The position numbers and the translations under genes are program-made. DNA of 64,000 nt, from NCBI RefSeq assembly GCF_019430945.1, contig NZ_JAHYCB010000005.1:558001-622000 (forward strand), given 5' to 3'. How positions within the stretch are numbered: the first letter of the stretch is position 1; every line of letters starts with the position of its first letter. This DNA comes from Neorhizobium populisoli (lineage in GTDB: Bacteria; Pseudomonadota; Alphaproteobacteria; Rhizobiales; Rhizobiaceae). Shown piece by piece: positions 25,845 to 38,636 of this stretch. The notes beneath the pieces were generated by a model, which made no database searches, was not told the DNA's origin, and saw only the letters and a program-made list of their open reading frames with translations.

Positions 25845-26552
25845 TCAGGCGATCTTGCGTGCTGCGACCCGTCCCATCGGGTGAAGCGAGTGAACATGAA
25901 ATGGCGCGCCGGGCTCGTCTTCGACGAAGAGCGCCAGGTTGGCGACATCGATGGTCTTGCGCAGATAGGGATCGAAATAGTCCCGCAGCGCCAGTTCGAA
26001 ACGCGGCATCTCAATCGGCGACAGCGGACCAGTCAGCGTCATGTGAAAGCGGAATTCGTCCATCACGTAAGGATGCCCCCAACGGTGAAGGTTGGCGAAC
26101 TGCGGCGCCGAAAGATCGCCCGGATCGCAACGCTCGATCTCCGCTTCACTCAGCGGGGTCCGGAAGGCGTCAAATTCCTGCACGACCGAGGCCGCCAGAA
26201 ACTGCATCCGCTCACAGGGGAAGACTGGCGCCAGGCCGAAGAAATTACCGAGCCGCACCACTTCCAGTTTCGGCATTTCGAAACGATCATGCGCGCCGGC
26301 GAACCGCATCAGATGCCGCAAAAGGGCCTGCTCGGTCACCCCAGGCGCAAGGCGGAAAGGCGCCTTGAGCGTCGCATGGAAACCGTAGCGGCGCGGAAGC
26401 GCGGTATTGAAGGCGACGTCGTGAAGGCCAAGGCTGCGGATCGCCGGCGGCTCCATCGCATCGCCGGAAAAAGCATTGCGGCCGAGCCACTGGGCCGCAG
26501 CGAGCGTCAGCGTATCATGAGCCGGTGGCGTGAAATAAATGGCATAGCGCAT
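25845..26552 (-). CDS. DUF1045 2H-phosphoesterase-like protein
   Basis: This is a 235-residue protein of the DUF1045 family, which occurs in phosphonate-utilisation regions in many proteobacteria. Two HxT motifs typical of 2H phosphoesterases are present: YGFHATLKAPF (about residue 58) and FRFHMTLTGPL (about residue 168). The N-terminal RYAIYFTPPAHDTL is characteristic. No phosphonate genes are in this window, so a role in phosphonate or cyclic-phosphate metabolism is only a family-based suggestion. Confidence 0.85.
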   Translation of the reverse strand: MRYAIYFTPPAHDTLTLAAAQWLGRNAFSGDAMEPPAIRSLGLHDVAFNTALPRRYGFHATLKAPFRLAPGVTEQALLRHLMRFAGAHDRFEMPKLEVVRLGNFFGLAPVFPCERMQFLAASVVQEFDAFRTPLSEAEIERCDPGDLSAPQFANLHRWGHPYVMDEFRFHMTLTGPLSPIEMPRFELALRDYFDPYLRKTIDVANLALFVEDEPGAPFHVHSLHPMGRVAARKIA

Positions 26553-26672
26553 GCGTCACCTTCTCATCGTCCCTTCGCTGCTCGTGTTTTACGCATCGCT
26601 CAACAATCCCTGACGAGGGGGTTAAGTGATTTGCGTAACAGATTAACGACGAATCGGATGAAAGGTTCGCGT

Positions 26673-27863
26673 TTAACGCGAGGCGACTTCGAGATGATTT
26701 TCCAGCGTAAATGACGCTGGAATCCGCATTTCACGGCCAAAGGAAGCGTCCAGGGCCGCATCAGCCAACCTGTGCGCGACTCCGAAACTCACCTTGAAGC
26801 CGCCGGTCAGGGCGATCACTTGCCGGTGATCCGGATGTGGGCCAACCATCGGATCGCGATCGATGGCTTTCGGCCGAAGTCCGGCCCAGCGCTCGATGAC
26901 CTGAGCCCTTTCGAGGGCCGGCACCACGGCCCGCGCTCTGGCGACGAGATCATCGAGCTGGGAATCGGTCGAGTATGGATCCGCGAAAGCGTCCTCGCTG
27001 GTACTGCCCACCGCGACATGCCCGCCCTCATGCGCCACGACGTAGAGCCCGTTCAGGAAGATCACCGGCAGTGCCGGATCGACATCCGCTTTCAACAGCG
27101 CGGCCTGCCCTTTAACCGGCTGCCCAATCGCTTTCGGCATGGGCCGGGAAAGCGCCTCGATCAACGGAAACGAACGATGCCCGGCCGCGACGATGCAGCG
27201 GCCGAAGACAGTGCTCTCACCGCCTGCAAAAACTACCCTGTTGGTCGCGATATCGACCCGTTCCGCATCCAGCCCTTCGGCAAGCCGGACGTGCCGTGCC
27301 GAACGCAGGAATGCCACAAGCGCCGCGATCAGCCCGCGCGGGGAAACGCGGGCGGCAAATGTGTCATGCACCAGCCCTGCCTCGCAGAAAGACGCAGCCG
27401 GCCAGCCGGCCGATGCGGGCTCTTCCAGCACATGCCAGTGAAACTGGCGGCCCTGCTGTTTCCAGCTCGCACCCGCATCCTGCGAATGGCGAAGCGCGAT
27501 GGAGCGCAGATGCGGCTTCGGCAACGGAATCAACCTGCCGGAGCGGCGATAACCGCAGGCCATGCCCGTCGCCGCCTCGAGAGAGGCGATTTCGTCCTCG
27601 AGCGACAATAGCGCGTCGAACTGGAACTGCTTCTTTTCGTTCCACTTGTCCGGCATATGCGGCATCAGCGCGCCGAGCAGGCCACCGCTGGCGCCCTGCC
27701 CGAACATCTGCCTGTCCACGAGCAGTGTCTCGAGGCCGAGCTGCTCCGCTTTGACTGCAGCCCAGAGGCCCATGATTCCGCCGCCGAGGATGACAAGTTC
27801 GACAGATGCGGGAACGGCACCGGATTGACCCCTGGGGCCGGCAGGATTATCCGCATGTACCAT
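26673..27863 (-). CDS. FAD-dependent oxidoreductase (DAO family), MnmC2-like
   Basis: This is a 396-residue FAD protein with the dinucleotide motif VILGGGIMGLWAAVKAEQLG at about residues 24-43, the GASGGLLGALMPHMPD substrate loop and a C-terminal FAD-closing segment (WAGLRPKAIDRDPMVGPHP, ALTGGFKVSFG). The fold is that of D-amino-acid/glycine oxidases and of the oxidase half of MnmC. Its start codon overlaps that of mnmD on the other strand (CATG at 27861-27864). In many bacteria both halves are fused as MnmC, so this may be the oxidase that makes nm5U from cmnm5U in tRNA; this is inference. Confidence 0.85.
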   Translation of the reverse strand: MVHADNPAGPRGQSGAVPASVELVILGGGIMGLWAAVKAEQLGLETLLVDRQMFGQGASGGLLGALMPHMPDKWNEKKQFQFDALLSLEDEIASLEAATGMACGYRRSGRLIPLPKPHLRSIALRHSQDAGASWKQQGRQFHWHVLEEPASAGWPAASFCEAGLVHDTFAARVSPRGLIAALVAFLRSARHVRLAEGLDAERVDIATNRVVFAGGESTVFGRCIVAAGHRSFPLIEALSRPMPKAIGQPVKGQAALLKADVDPALPVIFLNGLYVVAHEGGHVAVGSTSEDAFADPYSTDSQLDDLVARARAVVPALERAQVIERWAGLRPKAIDRDPMVGPHPDHRQVIALTGGFKVSFGVAHRLADAALDASFGREMRIPASFTLENHLEVASR

Positions 27864-28626
27864 GAACGATCACGATCCCGATATTTCTTCAAGCGCAGGG
27901 CGAACCAACAGCCCCGAACGCCAGACTCCTGTTACCCAGACATTGGACTGGAACGACGGCGATATGCCGTATTCCCGGGAATTTGGCGACCATTTTTATT
28001 GCCAGACGGATGGGCGGCTGGAATGCGGCCACACGTTTCTCACCGGCAACGGCCTTCCGGAACGCTGGTCGCAACCCGTTTCACCGGAGAGTGACTTCCT
28101 CATCGGCGAGCTCGGTTTCGGTACTGGCCTGAACTTCTGCGAGACTTGGCGCCAGTGGAAACTTTTCCGCCAGCCCGGCGCCCGCCTGCATTTCATGTCC
28201 TTCGAACTCTTCCCGATGCAGCGCGACGAGATCGACCGCGCCCTCGCCCGCTGGCCGGAAATCGACGCGGAACGCAAGGCGTTTGCCGCTATATGGCCGG
28301 ACCAGCCTACCGGTCACGTCGTGCTCGAACTGGACGACCAGACAAAACTCACCGTCGTCTGCGACCCTGCGCTGGACGGTGTGACGGCTGCGAAAGCTGG
28401 TTTCGACGCATGGTTTCTCGATGGCTTTGCCCCTTCCCGCAATCCGGCCATGTGGTCGCCGGAACTGATGCAGGCGCTCTACGACAAGACATCCCCTGGC
28501 GGCACCTTCGGCACATACGCCGCCGCCGGCTTCGTTCGCCGCAACCTGCAGGCTGCCGGCTTTACGGTGGAGCGGAGACCGGGGTTTGCGGGCAAGAGGG
28601 AAATGCTGTGCGGCAAGAGGGGCTGA
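27862..28626 (+). CDS. mnmD: tRNA 5-aminomethyl-2-thiouridine methyltransferase MnmD
   Basis: MnmD uses S-adenosylmethionine to make the mnm5 group on wobble uridine 34 of certain tRNAs. It has 254 residues. Motifs are LDWNDGDMPYSREFGDHFY, the SAM loop LIGELGFGTGLNF, and DAWFLDGFAPSRNPAMWSPELM, which is diagnostic of the MnmD/MnmC N-terminal family. It is a stand-alone form without the oxidase domain; the candidate oxidase is the divergent gene whose start overlaps its own. Confidence 0.92.
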   Translation: MNDHDPDISSSAGRTNSPERQTPVTQTLDWNDGDMPYSREFGDHFYCQTDGRLECGHTFLTGNGLPERWSQPVSPESDFLIGELGFGTGLNFCETWRQWKLFRQPGARLHFMSFELFPMQRDEIDRALARWPEIDAERKAFAAIWPDQPTGHVVLELDDQTKLTVVCDPALDGVTAAKAGFDAWFLDGFAPSRNPAMWSPELMQALYDKTSPGGTFGTYAAAGFVRRNLQAAGFTVERRPGFAGKREMLCGKRG

Positions 28627-28650
28627 CCGGCGATAAGCGCCGGCCCTCGG

Positions 28651-32397
<3,747 letters not shown>

Positions 32398-32807
32398 CGT
32401 CCCCCGCTCCGTCAGCCGTCAAGCGGCCGATTCGATTGGTTGGTCCTCCAAGCAAAGGATAGAATCACGAAGACGGTTAACAACGTCTTGTTGCCGAGGG
32501 GCGAGCATTTACAATCCTGGCGTAATTACATGTGTTCGGATGCGCTGATTTTCGGAAAGCTAAAACTTGTTCTACAGGGGCGAAACCGATAACCGATCAT
32601 TTTCAAGCACTTCCGGAAAAGGCCTGGTTATTGCCGCCATTTCGACACAGTATCGGAGGTTCAGCGGAAAAATTTGATGAAATACAACTTTTCATCGAAA
32701 CTAGCTGAACAGGCGTTCAGACTATCGCACGAAGACTTCCTTTAAACCGCCGCGTTTGAGGGCGACCATTTTCCTACCCTTCAAACTAAAGGGAAAGGAA
32801 CAAGACA
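32398..32807. other. 410-bp intergenic region
   Basis: This is the divergent region between the hybrid kinase and the small secreted protein. It is AT-richer than the flanks and should hold both promoters. One inverted repeat is visible, GATGAAA (32676-32682) and TTTCATC (32690-32696) with a 7-base spacer. No gene is seen; reading frames here are short and not protein-like. Confidence 0.5.
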
Positions 32808-33137
32808 ATGCTCGTGATGAAGAAAACCATTACCGCAAGCCTCGCCGCCCTCACCGTTGCAGGCGCCCTGGCCGCAGCCGCTCCGGCAGCCGAAGCCCGC
32901 GATCATCACCGCAACCTTTGGCCCGGCGTTGCCGCCGGCGTGGCTGGCGGCCTGATCGGCGGAGCGATCATCGCCGGGTCTCAGGCCCCGGTCTATGCCG
33001 AACCGCAGTATGAATATGCGCCGCCGCCGCCGCCGCCGGTCTATTACCGTGCCCAGTACGCGCCGCGCTGCCATTACGAATGGGTCGAGAACCAGTGGGG
33101 CGAACAGTACCGCGCCAAGGTCTGCGCCCGTTACTGA
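32808..33137 (+). CDS. Small secreted glycine/proline-rich envelope protein
   Basis: This is a 109-residue protein with a signal peptide (TASLAALTVAGALAAAAPAAEA) followed by a glycine-zipper-like segment (PGVAAGVAGGLIGGAIIAG) and a proline/tyrosine-rich tract (EYAPPPPPPVYY), ending in a two-cysteine module (CHYEWVENQWGEQYRAKVC). The layout is that of small periplasmic or outer-membrane proteins that are frequent in rhizobia. The ATG at 32808 follows AAAGGAA. A strong terminator lies directly after it. Confidence 0.8.
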   Translation: MLVMKKTITASLAALTVAGALAAAAPAAEARDHHRNLWPGVAAGVAGGLIGGAIIAGSQAPVYAEPQYEYAPPPPPPVYYRAQYAPRCHYEWVENQWGEQYRAKVCARY

Positions 33138-33159
33138 TCTCGACATGAACTGATCCAGA

Positions 33160-33190
33160 AAGCCCGCGCAATTTAACGCGCGGGCTTTTT
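33160..33190 (+). terminator. Intrinsic terminator after small secreted protein
   Basis: AAGCCCGCGC (33160-33169) pairs perfectly with GCGCGGGCTT (33178-33187) around an 8-base AT-rich loop, followed by a T-run. Confidence 0.9.
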
Positions 33191-33219
33191 GATTCCATGG
33201 GCTTCCGAAGGCAGGTTCA

Positions 33220-33247
33220 TTTCGCAGTTGCGAAACATTCTCTTGAC
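33220..33247. promoter_or_regulatory. Palindrome and -35-like element upstream of rhlE
   Basis: A perfect palindrome TTTCGCA-GT-TGCGAAA occupies 33220-33235, and TTGACT at 33242-33247 could be a -35 box. They lie about 230 bases before the helicase start, so an rhlE transcript from here would carry a long leader, as is common for cold- or stress-responsive DEAD-box helicase genes. The remainder of the region to 33475 shows no gene. Confidence 0.4.
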
Positions 33248-33475
33248 TTTTGCCCGGAAAAATACCAAATGCCCTTCATGCTTTCACCTTCCGGCCGCCG
33301 CGTGAGCTGGCCCGCATCCTGAACAAGCTATTTCGGGAAACAATCGCGAAGAAGGAACAAGGCGCACAGATAGATCGCTCCGACAATCGGGGTTCAAGCG
33401 CTGGGAAGCAATTTCCAACTTACAAGTTCCCACTTCACGCGGGGTTCTTGACGCCAAAGAGCAGATCGGACGGCT

Positions 33476-35299
33476 ATGGACAGCCTGCCCGGCGAAACGC
33501 TTTTGGCGCCCCGAAAGGTATTCGACTTGACGAATTTTGAATCGCTTGGCGTGTCCAAGCAGATTGTCGCGACGCTGACCCAGCTTGGCATCGAGACGCC
33601 GACGCCGATCCAGGCACAGGCGATCCCGCTGCTGCTCGAAGGCCGCGACCTGATCGGTCTCGCACAGACCGGCACCGGCAAGACCGCTGCATTCGGCCTG
33701 CCGCTGATCGAGCGGCTGCTGGCCGAAAACATCCGCCCCGACAACCGCACCACCCGTTCGCTGATCCTCGCTCCCACCCGCGAGCTGGTCAACCAGATCG
33801 CCGCGAGCCTCAAGACCTTCATCAAGGGTCGCCCGCTGAAGATCAACCTCGTCGTCGGCGGCGTCTCCATCAACAAGCAGCAGCTGCAGCTCGAAAAGGG
33901 CACCGACATCCTTGTCGCCACCCCGGGCCGCCTGCTCGATCTCGTCAGCCGTCGCGCCATCGGCCTGACGACGGTACGCTTCCTCGTGCTCGACGAAGCC
34001 GACCAGATGCTCGATCTCGGCTTCGTGCATGACTTGCGCAAGATTGCCAAGATGGTGCCGAAGCGCCGCCAGACCATGCTATTTTCGGCCACCATGCCGA
34101 AGACGATCGCCGAGCTTGCCGGCGAATATCTGGTCGATCCGGTTAAGGTCGAAGTCACGCCTCCGGGCAAGGCTGCCGACAAGGTTGAGCAGTATGTGCA
34201 TTTCATTGGCGGCAAGAACGACAAGACCTCGCTTCTGAAGGAAACCCTGCGCGCCAACCCCGAGGGTCGCGCCATCGTCTTCCTGCGTACCAAGCATGGC
34301 GCCGAAAAGCTCGCCAAGCATCTCGAGCAGGTCGAGTTCAAGGTTGCCTCCATTCACGGCAACAAGAGCCAGGGCCAGCGCGAGCGGGCACTCAAGGCCT
34401 TCCGCGATAACGATATCAACGTACTGGTCGCGACCGACGTCGCTGCCCGCGGCATCGATATCCCGGCCGTCAGCCACGTCTACAACTACGATCTGCCGGA
34501 AGTGCCGGACGCCTATGTCCACCGCATCGGCCGTACCGCCCGCGCTGGCCGTGACGGCATCGCGATCGCCTTCTGCGGCCCGGATGAAACCGGCCTGCTG
34601 CGCGATATCGAAAAGCTGATGGGCATCGAGATCGCCACCGCTTCCGGCGAACGCCCGGAATCGATGAACCGCCCCTCGCGTGGCGGCAACAACAACCGCG
34701 GCGGCAACAAGGCCAATAGCGGTAACCGCGGCAACGGTCAGGGCCGTGGCCAGGGCGGACCGCGTGCGGAAGGCGAAGGCCGTCCGCAGCGTCGCGAACG
34801 CCCGGCCCGCAAGCCGTTCTTCGCAGCCGAAGGTTCTGAAGGCGCAGCCTCCGAAGCCCGTGGCGAGCGTCGCCCGACTGGACGTCCACAAGGCGACCGC
34901 CCGCAACGTGACAATCGCCGCAACGAAGACTTCCGTGGCCAGCGCCGCGGCAAAGATTCTCCGCGCAGCGAAGGCGGCAATGATCAAGCCGCCAATTCGG
35001 ACTTCCGTCCGAAGAAGCAGTTCGGCGCTCCGAATGGCGCTAACAACGGCGAAAGCCGTCCGAACCGCAATGGTGGAAACCGTCACGCTCCGGCAGGCGC
35101 TCAGGCCAAGGCTGCGCATGGCGCTCACGAAGCCGGCGCGCCGCGCAAGCCGAACCCGAATGGCGGCGCTGGCCGTCCGGCCCAGAGCCAGGGTGAAGCC
35201 CGTCAGGGCGACAACCGCGGTCCGGTCCGCTTCGGCAACGACAACCGTACCGAAAACCGCGGCGGCGGCATGCAGGGCCGCAAGCGCAGCCGCGCATAA
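33476..35299 (+). CDS. rhlE: DEAD-box ATP-dependent RNA helicase (RhlE type)
   Basis: This is a 607-residue RNA helicase that unwinds RNA duplexes in ribosome assembly or mRNA decay. The Q motif is PTPIQAQAIP; motif I is AQTGTGKTAA, Ia APTRELV, II LDEADQMLD, III FSATMP, and VI YVHRIGRTARAGRDG. The RecA-like core ends near residue 385. A 200-residue low-complexity tail rich in G, N, R and Q (NNNRGGNKAN, GQGRGQGGPRAE) follows, a likely RNA-binding arm. The start is uncertain: a TTG at 33527 (LTNFESLGVSK) follows GAAAGG and may be the true start, which would remove 17 residues. Confidence 0.93.
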   Translation: MDSLPGETLLAPRKVFDLTNFESLGVSKQIVATLTQLGIETPTPIQAQAIPLLLEGRDLIGLAQTGTGKTAAFGLPLIERLLAENIRPDNRTTRSLILAPTRELVNQIAASLKTFIKGRPLKINLVVGGVSINKQQLQLEKGTDILVATPGRLLDLVSRRAIGLTTVRFLVLDEADQMLDLGFVHDLRKIAKMVPKRRQTMLFSATMPKTIAELAGEYLVDPVKVEVTPPGKAADKVEQYVHFIGGKNDKTSLLKETLRANPEGRAIVFLRTKHGAEKLAKHLEQVEFKVASIHGNKSQGQRERALKAFRDNDINVLVATDVAARGIDIPAVSHVYNYDLPEVPDAYVHRIGRTARAGRDGIAIAFCGPDETGLLRDIEKLMGIEIATASGERPESMNRPSRGGNNNRGGNKANSGNRGNGQGRGQGGPRAEGEGRPQRRERPARKPFFAAEGSEGAASEARGERRPTGRPQGDRPQRDNRRNEDFRGQRRGKDSPRSEGGNDQAANSDFRPKKQFGAPNGANNGESRPNRNGGNRHAPAGAQAKAAHGAHEAGAPRKPNPNGGAGRPAQSQGEARQGDNRGPVRFGNDNRTENRGGGMQGRKRSRA

Positions 35300-35326
35300 A
35301 GCCTTCCGACATCATTTACGCTTCTC

Positions 35327-35365
35327 AAGCCCCCGCGACGAACAGGTCGCGGGGGCTTTGTTTTT
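35327..35365 (+). terminator. Intrinsic terminator after rhlE
   Basis: AAGCCCCCGCGAC (35327-35339) pairs with GTCGCGGGGGCTT (35346-35358) over a six-base loop, followed by TGTTTTT. Confidence 0.92.
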
Positions 35366-35410
35366 GCGCCAGCCGATCTACATCCTCAGTCAAATGGTCC
35401 GACCACGGGG

Positions 35411-35935
35411 ATGCACTTGATCCGATACAGCCTGACGGAAGCCGACATCATCGCCGGCAACGATATGTGGCGGCGCCACCAGTTGAAGCCGCACAAGCTG
35501 ATCATTTTCATGCTTGTCGCCTGGGCCATTGCCGGCATCTATTTCCATGCCCTGTTTGAACAGCCGGCATGGCTCGCCGCAATCTCGGGTCTTGCCGTCA
35601 TCCTCGCCATCGTGCTGGCGCTGATGTGGATGACGAAACGCCTCTCCCGCGGCAAGACGCTTCAATACTTCCGGGAAGCAGCCAATTCCCGCCAGGAAAT
35701 CTCGGCGGACTGGGATGAAACCCATATCTGGCTGAAGCAGGAAGACGGATACGTGAAAATGCCGTGGTCCGACATCAAGGCGTGGACGGAGGACGAAACC
35801 GTGCTGACGCTTCTGCGTAACAGCCCGATCTTCTACGCCATTCCCAAACGCGCCCTCGATGCGCAGGCTTTGAACAACCTGCGCATCTGCCTGACGAAAG
35901 CCGGCGTGCCGGCCGCGAGATACCATCCATTCTGA
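35411..35935 (+). CDS. YcxB-like family membrane protein
   Basis: This is a 174-residue protein with two membrane helices at about residues 31-48 and 53-73 (LIIFMLVAWAIAGIYF, AAISGLAVILAIVLALMW) and a soluble C-terminal domain (HIWLKQEDGYVKMPWSDIKAWTEDETVLTLL, IFYAIPKRAL) matching the YcxB-like domain. Its function is unknown. The ATG at 35411 directly follows CACGGGG. Confidence 0.8.
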   Translation: MHLIRYSLTEADIIAGNDMWRRHQLKPHKLIIFMLVAWAIAGIYFHALFEQPAWLAAISGLAVILAIVLALMWMTKRLSRGKTLQYFREAANSRQEISADWDETHIWLKQEDGYVKMPWSDIKAWTEDETVLTLLRNSPIFYAIPKRALDAQALNNLRICLTKAGVPAARYHPF

Positions 35936-35953
35936 TGGCGTTGACCGTCGTCC

Positions 35954-36697
35954 CTACTTCACAGCCGCATTGCCGCCATCGGCGTAAAGCGCCGAACCGG
36001 CGACAAAGCTTGCCATCGGGCTGGCGAGAAATAGTGCCGCCCGGGCGATTTCCTCCGGATCGGCGATGCGCTTCAGCGCATGCAGACCGGCCGCCCATTC
36101 CTTCTGCGCCGCATCGCCCGCCGCCGGCGTATCGGTGCCGCCCGGCAGGAGCGCATTCGCACGGATGCCTTGGGCGCCGTAATCGGCGGTGATGCCCTTC
36201 ACCAGCCCCATCAGCCCTGCCTTCGACGCCGCATAGGCTCCCATGCCGGGAATGCCGACACTGGTTCCGACAAAGGTGGAGGTGAAAATGATCGACCCGC
36301 CGCCACGCTCCAGCATGACCGGAATCTGAGCGGCCGCACCGAGAAAGGCGCTGGTGAGATTGGTGTCGATGGTCCGCTGCCATTCGGAGAGCGCGACATC
36401 GGCCAGCGGCTTGTAGGGACCGACGGCACCCGCATTGTTGAAGGCCACATCCAGGCCTCCGAACCGGCTCACGGCCGCGTCGACCATCCGGCGATGTGTC
36501 TCCTCTTCCGAAACATCCCCTGCCACCGCGACTGCCTTGCCGCCCTTGGCCTCGATTTCCACGGCAAGCATTTGCAGCGCTTCCTCGCCGCGAGCATTGA
36601 GGACGACGGCGGCCCCTTCCTCCGCAAACAGCAGGGCGGTGGCGCGACCGATGCCGCTGGATGCACCAGTGATGATGGCGACTTTGTCTTTCAGCAT
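35954..36697 (-). CDS. SDR-family oxidoreductase
   Basis: This is a 247-residue classical SDR. Motifs are ITGASSGIGRATA, FNNAGAVGP (NNAG), SIIFTSTFVG with the catalytic serine, and YAASKAGLMGL with the YxxxK pair; the end reads GSALYADGGNAAVK. The start at 36697 has AGGAGAT six bases upstream; the longer open frame to 36787 is rejected. The substrate is unknown. It resembles the sugar/alcohol SDRs used widely in rhizobia. Confidence 0.9.
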   Translation of the reverse strand: MLKDKVAIITGASSGIGRATALLFAEEGAAVVLNARGEEALQMLAVEIEAKGGKAVAVAGDVSEEETHRRMVDAAVSRFGGLDVAFNNAGAVGPYKPLADVALSEWQRTIDTNLTSAFLGAAAQIPVMLERGGGSIIFTSTFVGTSVGIPGMGAYAASKAGLMGLVKGITADYGAQGIRANALLPGGTDTPAAGDAAQKEWAAGLHALKRIADPEEIARAALFLASPMASFVAGSALYADGGNAAVK

Positions 36698-36805
36698 GGG
36701 GTATCTCCTTTGAGAGTTGCCCATGCTGGTTAAGTCCCCGCCGCGCGGGCCGACACCCGTTTCGTGACCCGAAACTTGCCAACTCATCCAAGCTCGCGGA
36801 GCGCT

Positions 36806-37423
36806 TCAAGAACTTGGCCGCAACCTTTCAGACCATGCATGACCGGGGTGAAGCCGGTCGAGGCTATCCTGCAGCCAGGCGCGTTCCGGCGCCGTCAGCT
36901 TTTCCATCGCATTGTCGAAATCGACTTCGTCCTTCGGCCGCTGATATTTCGCCTTGAACAGCAGGATCGCTGCAGGCTTGAGATAGGGAATGCCGTCGGC
37001 GGTCTTCGCCACCATCTCGGCGCGCGGCGCTGTTATGCGCGGGTCGCGTTTATAGACCCAGATATCCGGCTCTCCCGGCTCGATCATCATATCGACGCGC
37101 CAGCAACGCGCAGCAATGTCCTCGCACCAGATCTGGAAAATGCCCTCCGGCGGCATCTCATCCGCCGGCAGATAAGTCACGATACCACTGCCGACCGTAT
37201 GAAAGCGCATGCCTGTCAGGCGTTCACGAAAGATCGGCACATCGCGACGGAGAACCGTGAATTCGAGATCTTCGTGCTCGCGCAGCTGGCGTCCATGCCA
37301 GAGATCGAGCGCCCAGCCGCCAACGACGCACCACGGCTTGCCGATTCCCTCCAACCGTTCCGCCAGCTCCTGCGGGTGCCATGCGGACCACGCATCGTGA
37401 TCCGGCGATGGGTAAGATTGCAT
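36806..37423 (-). CDS. Nucleotidyltransferase-fold protein (aminoglycoside 2''-adenylyltransferase-like)
   Basis: This is a 205-residue protein. The segment WCVVGGWALDLWHGRQLREHEDLEF matches the GGWALD...RxHxDLD active-site region of the aminoglycoside adenylyltransferase-like nucleotidyltransferases; here the second acid reads DLE rather than DLD or DIE. WRVDMMIEP, KRDPRITAP, IPYLKPAAILLFKAKYQRPKDEVDFD is the usual C-terminal series of this family. The native role is unknown, and resistance activity should not be assumed. It ends and starts tightly between the SDR and the DMT transporter. Confidence 0.78.
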   Translation of the reverse strand: MQSYPSPDHDAWSAWHPQELAERLEGIGKPWCVVGGWALDLWHGRQLREHEDLEFTVLRRDVPIFRERLTGMRFHTVGSGIVTYLPADEMPPEGIFQIWCEDIAARCWRVDMMIEPGEPDIWVYKRDPRITAPRAEMVAKTADGIPYLKPAAILLFKAKYQRPKDEVDFDNAMEKLTAPERAWLQDSLDRLHPGHAWSERLRPSS

Positions 37424-37436
37424 TCCTGCCCCCGCC

Positions 37437-38327
37437 TCAGCCAGCCGTTTCCGCCTTGCCCTTCCGGTTGACCATATACACCCCCGCCACGACGATCACC
37501 GTACCGATGATCATCGGCCAGGTCAGCGGTTCGCCGAACAAGATCGCCGCCTCGATCGCCACGACCGGCGGCATCAGGTAGATCAGCGAAGCGGCACGCG
37601 ACACCTGTCCGCGGCGGATGAGATAAAGCAGCAGCCCGACAGCGCCCATGGAAAGGCCGAACACCGACCAGCCCATCGCCAGCACCGCCTCATGTGTCCA
37701 GTCGAAGCGCAGGTTTTCAAGCATCAGCGCCAGCGGAATGGTGACGATCAGCGCGCCGACGAATTGCAGCGTCGCGATCGACAACAGGTCGCCTTCCTGC
37801 AGATGACGCTTCTGGTGGAGTGTGCCGTAGGTGACCGACGACATCGCGATCAGATTGATGATGACTGGGAAACCGAGACCGCCAAGCCCGCGCTCAAACA
37901 CATCGAGAAGCTGCGGCGAAATCGCGATCAGGATGCCGGCAAAACCAAGGGCGAGTCCAACCTTCTGCAAAGGCTTCAACCGCTCTCCGAGGAACAGCGG
38001 CGCAACCATCGCCGTTAGTAGCGGCTGCAGGCCGGCGATGATGCCGGAAAGTCCCGCCGGCACGCCCTGCCCGATCGCATACCAGACGCCGGCCAGATAA
38101 AACCCATGCAGGAAGATGCCCGAGAGGATCGCATGGCCGAGCTGGGCGCGGCTTTTCGGCCATTTTGCCCTGACGATGAGACAGACTGTCAGGACGGCGC
38201 AGGCCGCCAGCGCATGACGCGCGACCAGAAAGGTCAGCGGATCGGCATGTTTCGCCGCATATTTCGCAACGATCCAGCCGGTGGACCAGAGAAAAACGAA
38301 AAGGGCCGGAGCCAGGCGATCAAGCAT
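37437..38327 (-). CDS. DMT-superfamily (EamA) transporter
   Basis: This is a 296-residue membrane protein with ten predicted helices in two EamA repeats; LFVFLWSTGWIVAKYAAKHADPLTFLVAR and PLLTAMVAPLFLGERLKPLQ (first repeat) and PPVVAIEAAILFGEPLTWPMIIG (second repeat) are typical in their E-x-L/L-G-E loops. The ATG at 38327 (MLDRLAPALF) is chosen because the upstream extension to 38477 is not protein-like. The substrate is unknown; it probably exports a metabolite. Confidence 0.88.
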   Translation of the reverse strand: MLDRLAPALFVFLWSTGWIVAKYAAKHADPLTFLVARHALAACAVLTVCLIVRAKWPKSRAQLGHAILSGIFLHGFYLAGVWYAIGQGVPAGLSGIIAGLQPLLTAMVAPLFLGERLKPLQKVGLALGFAGILIAISPQLLDVFERGLGGLGFPVIINLIAMSSVTYGTLHQKRHLQEGDLLSIATLQFVGALIVTIPLALMLENLRFDWTHEAVLAMGWSVFGLSMGAVGLLLYLIRRGQVSRAASLIYLMPPVVAIEAAILFGEPLTWPMIIGTVIVVAGVYMVNRKGKAETAG

Positions 38328-38636
38328 GATGGAATTTCCGGCCGCGAGGCTCTTTGGCAGACGCACCTCAATATTCGCTGCCCACCCGGCGGTCAAAGCA
38401 GAAAAACTGAACGTTGCATTGAACCCTGCTCGACGAGCCTTGAATAGGACTTGGGCAACTGATGTTTTTCGAGGCAACGGCCTTCATCACACCCTCCTAA
38501 AGTAGGGAGCTTGCCTGCGCACGAAATCGGCACATTTATCTCTGTGGGAGGCTGCAGAATTGCGATTTTCACACAATTGGAAATCTCTGAGCGGAACTGT
38601 GCATGGTTCTTGCATTGCAATCTGCGTTGTATTCAA

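Noticed and set aside
33250..33540. 96-residue + strand open frame before rhlE
   Set aside because: It overlaps the helicase start in another frame and lacks a ribosome site; more likely a leader region.
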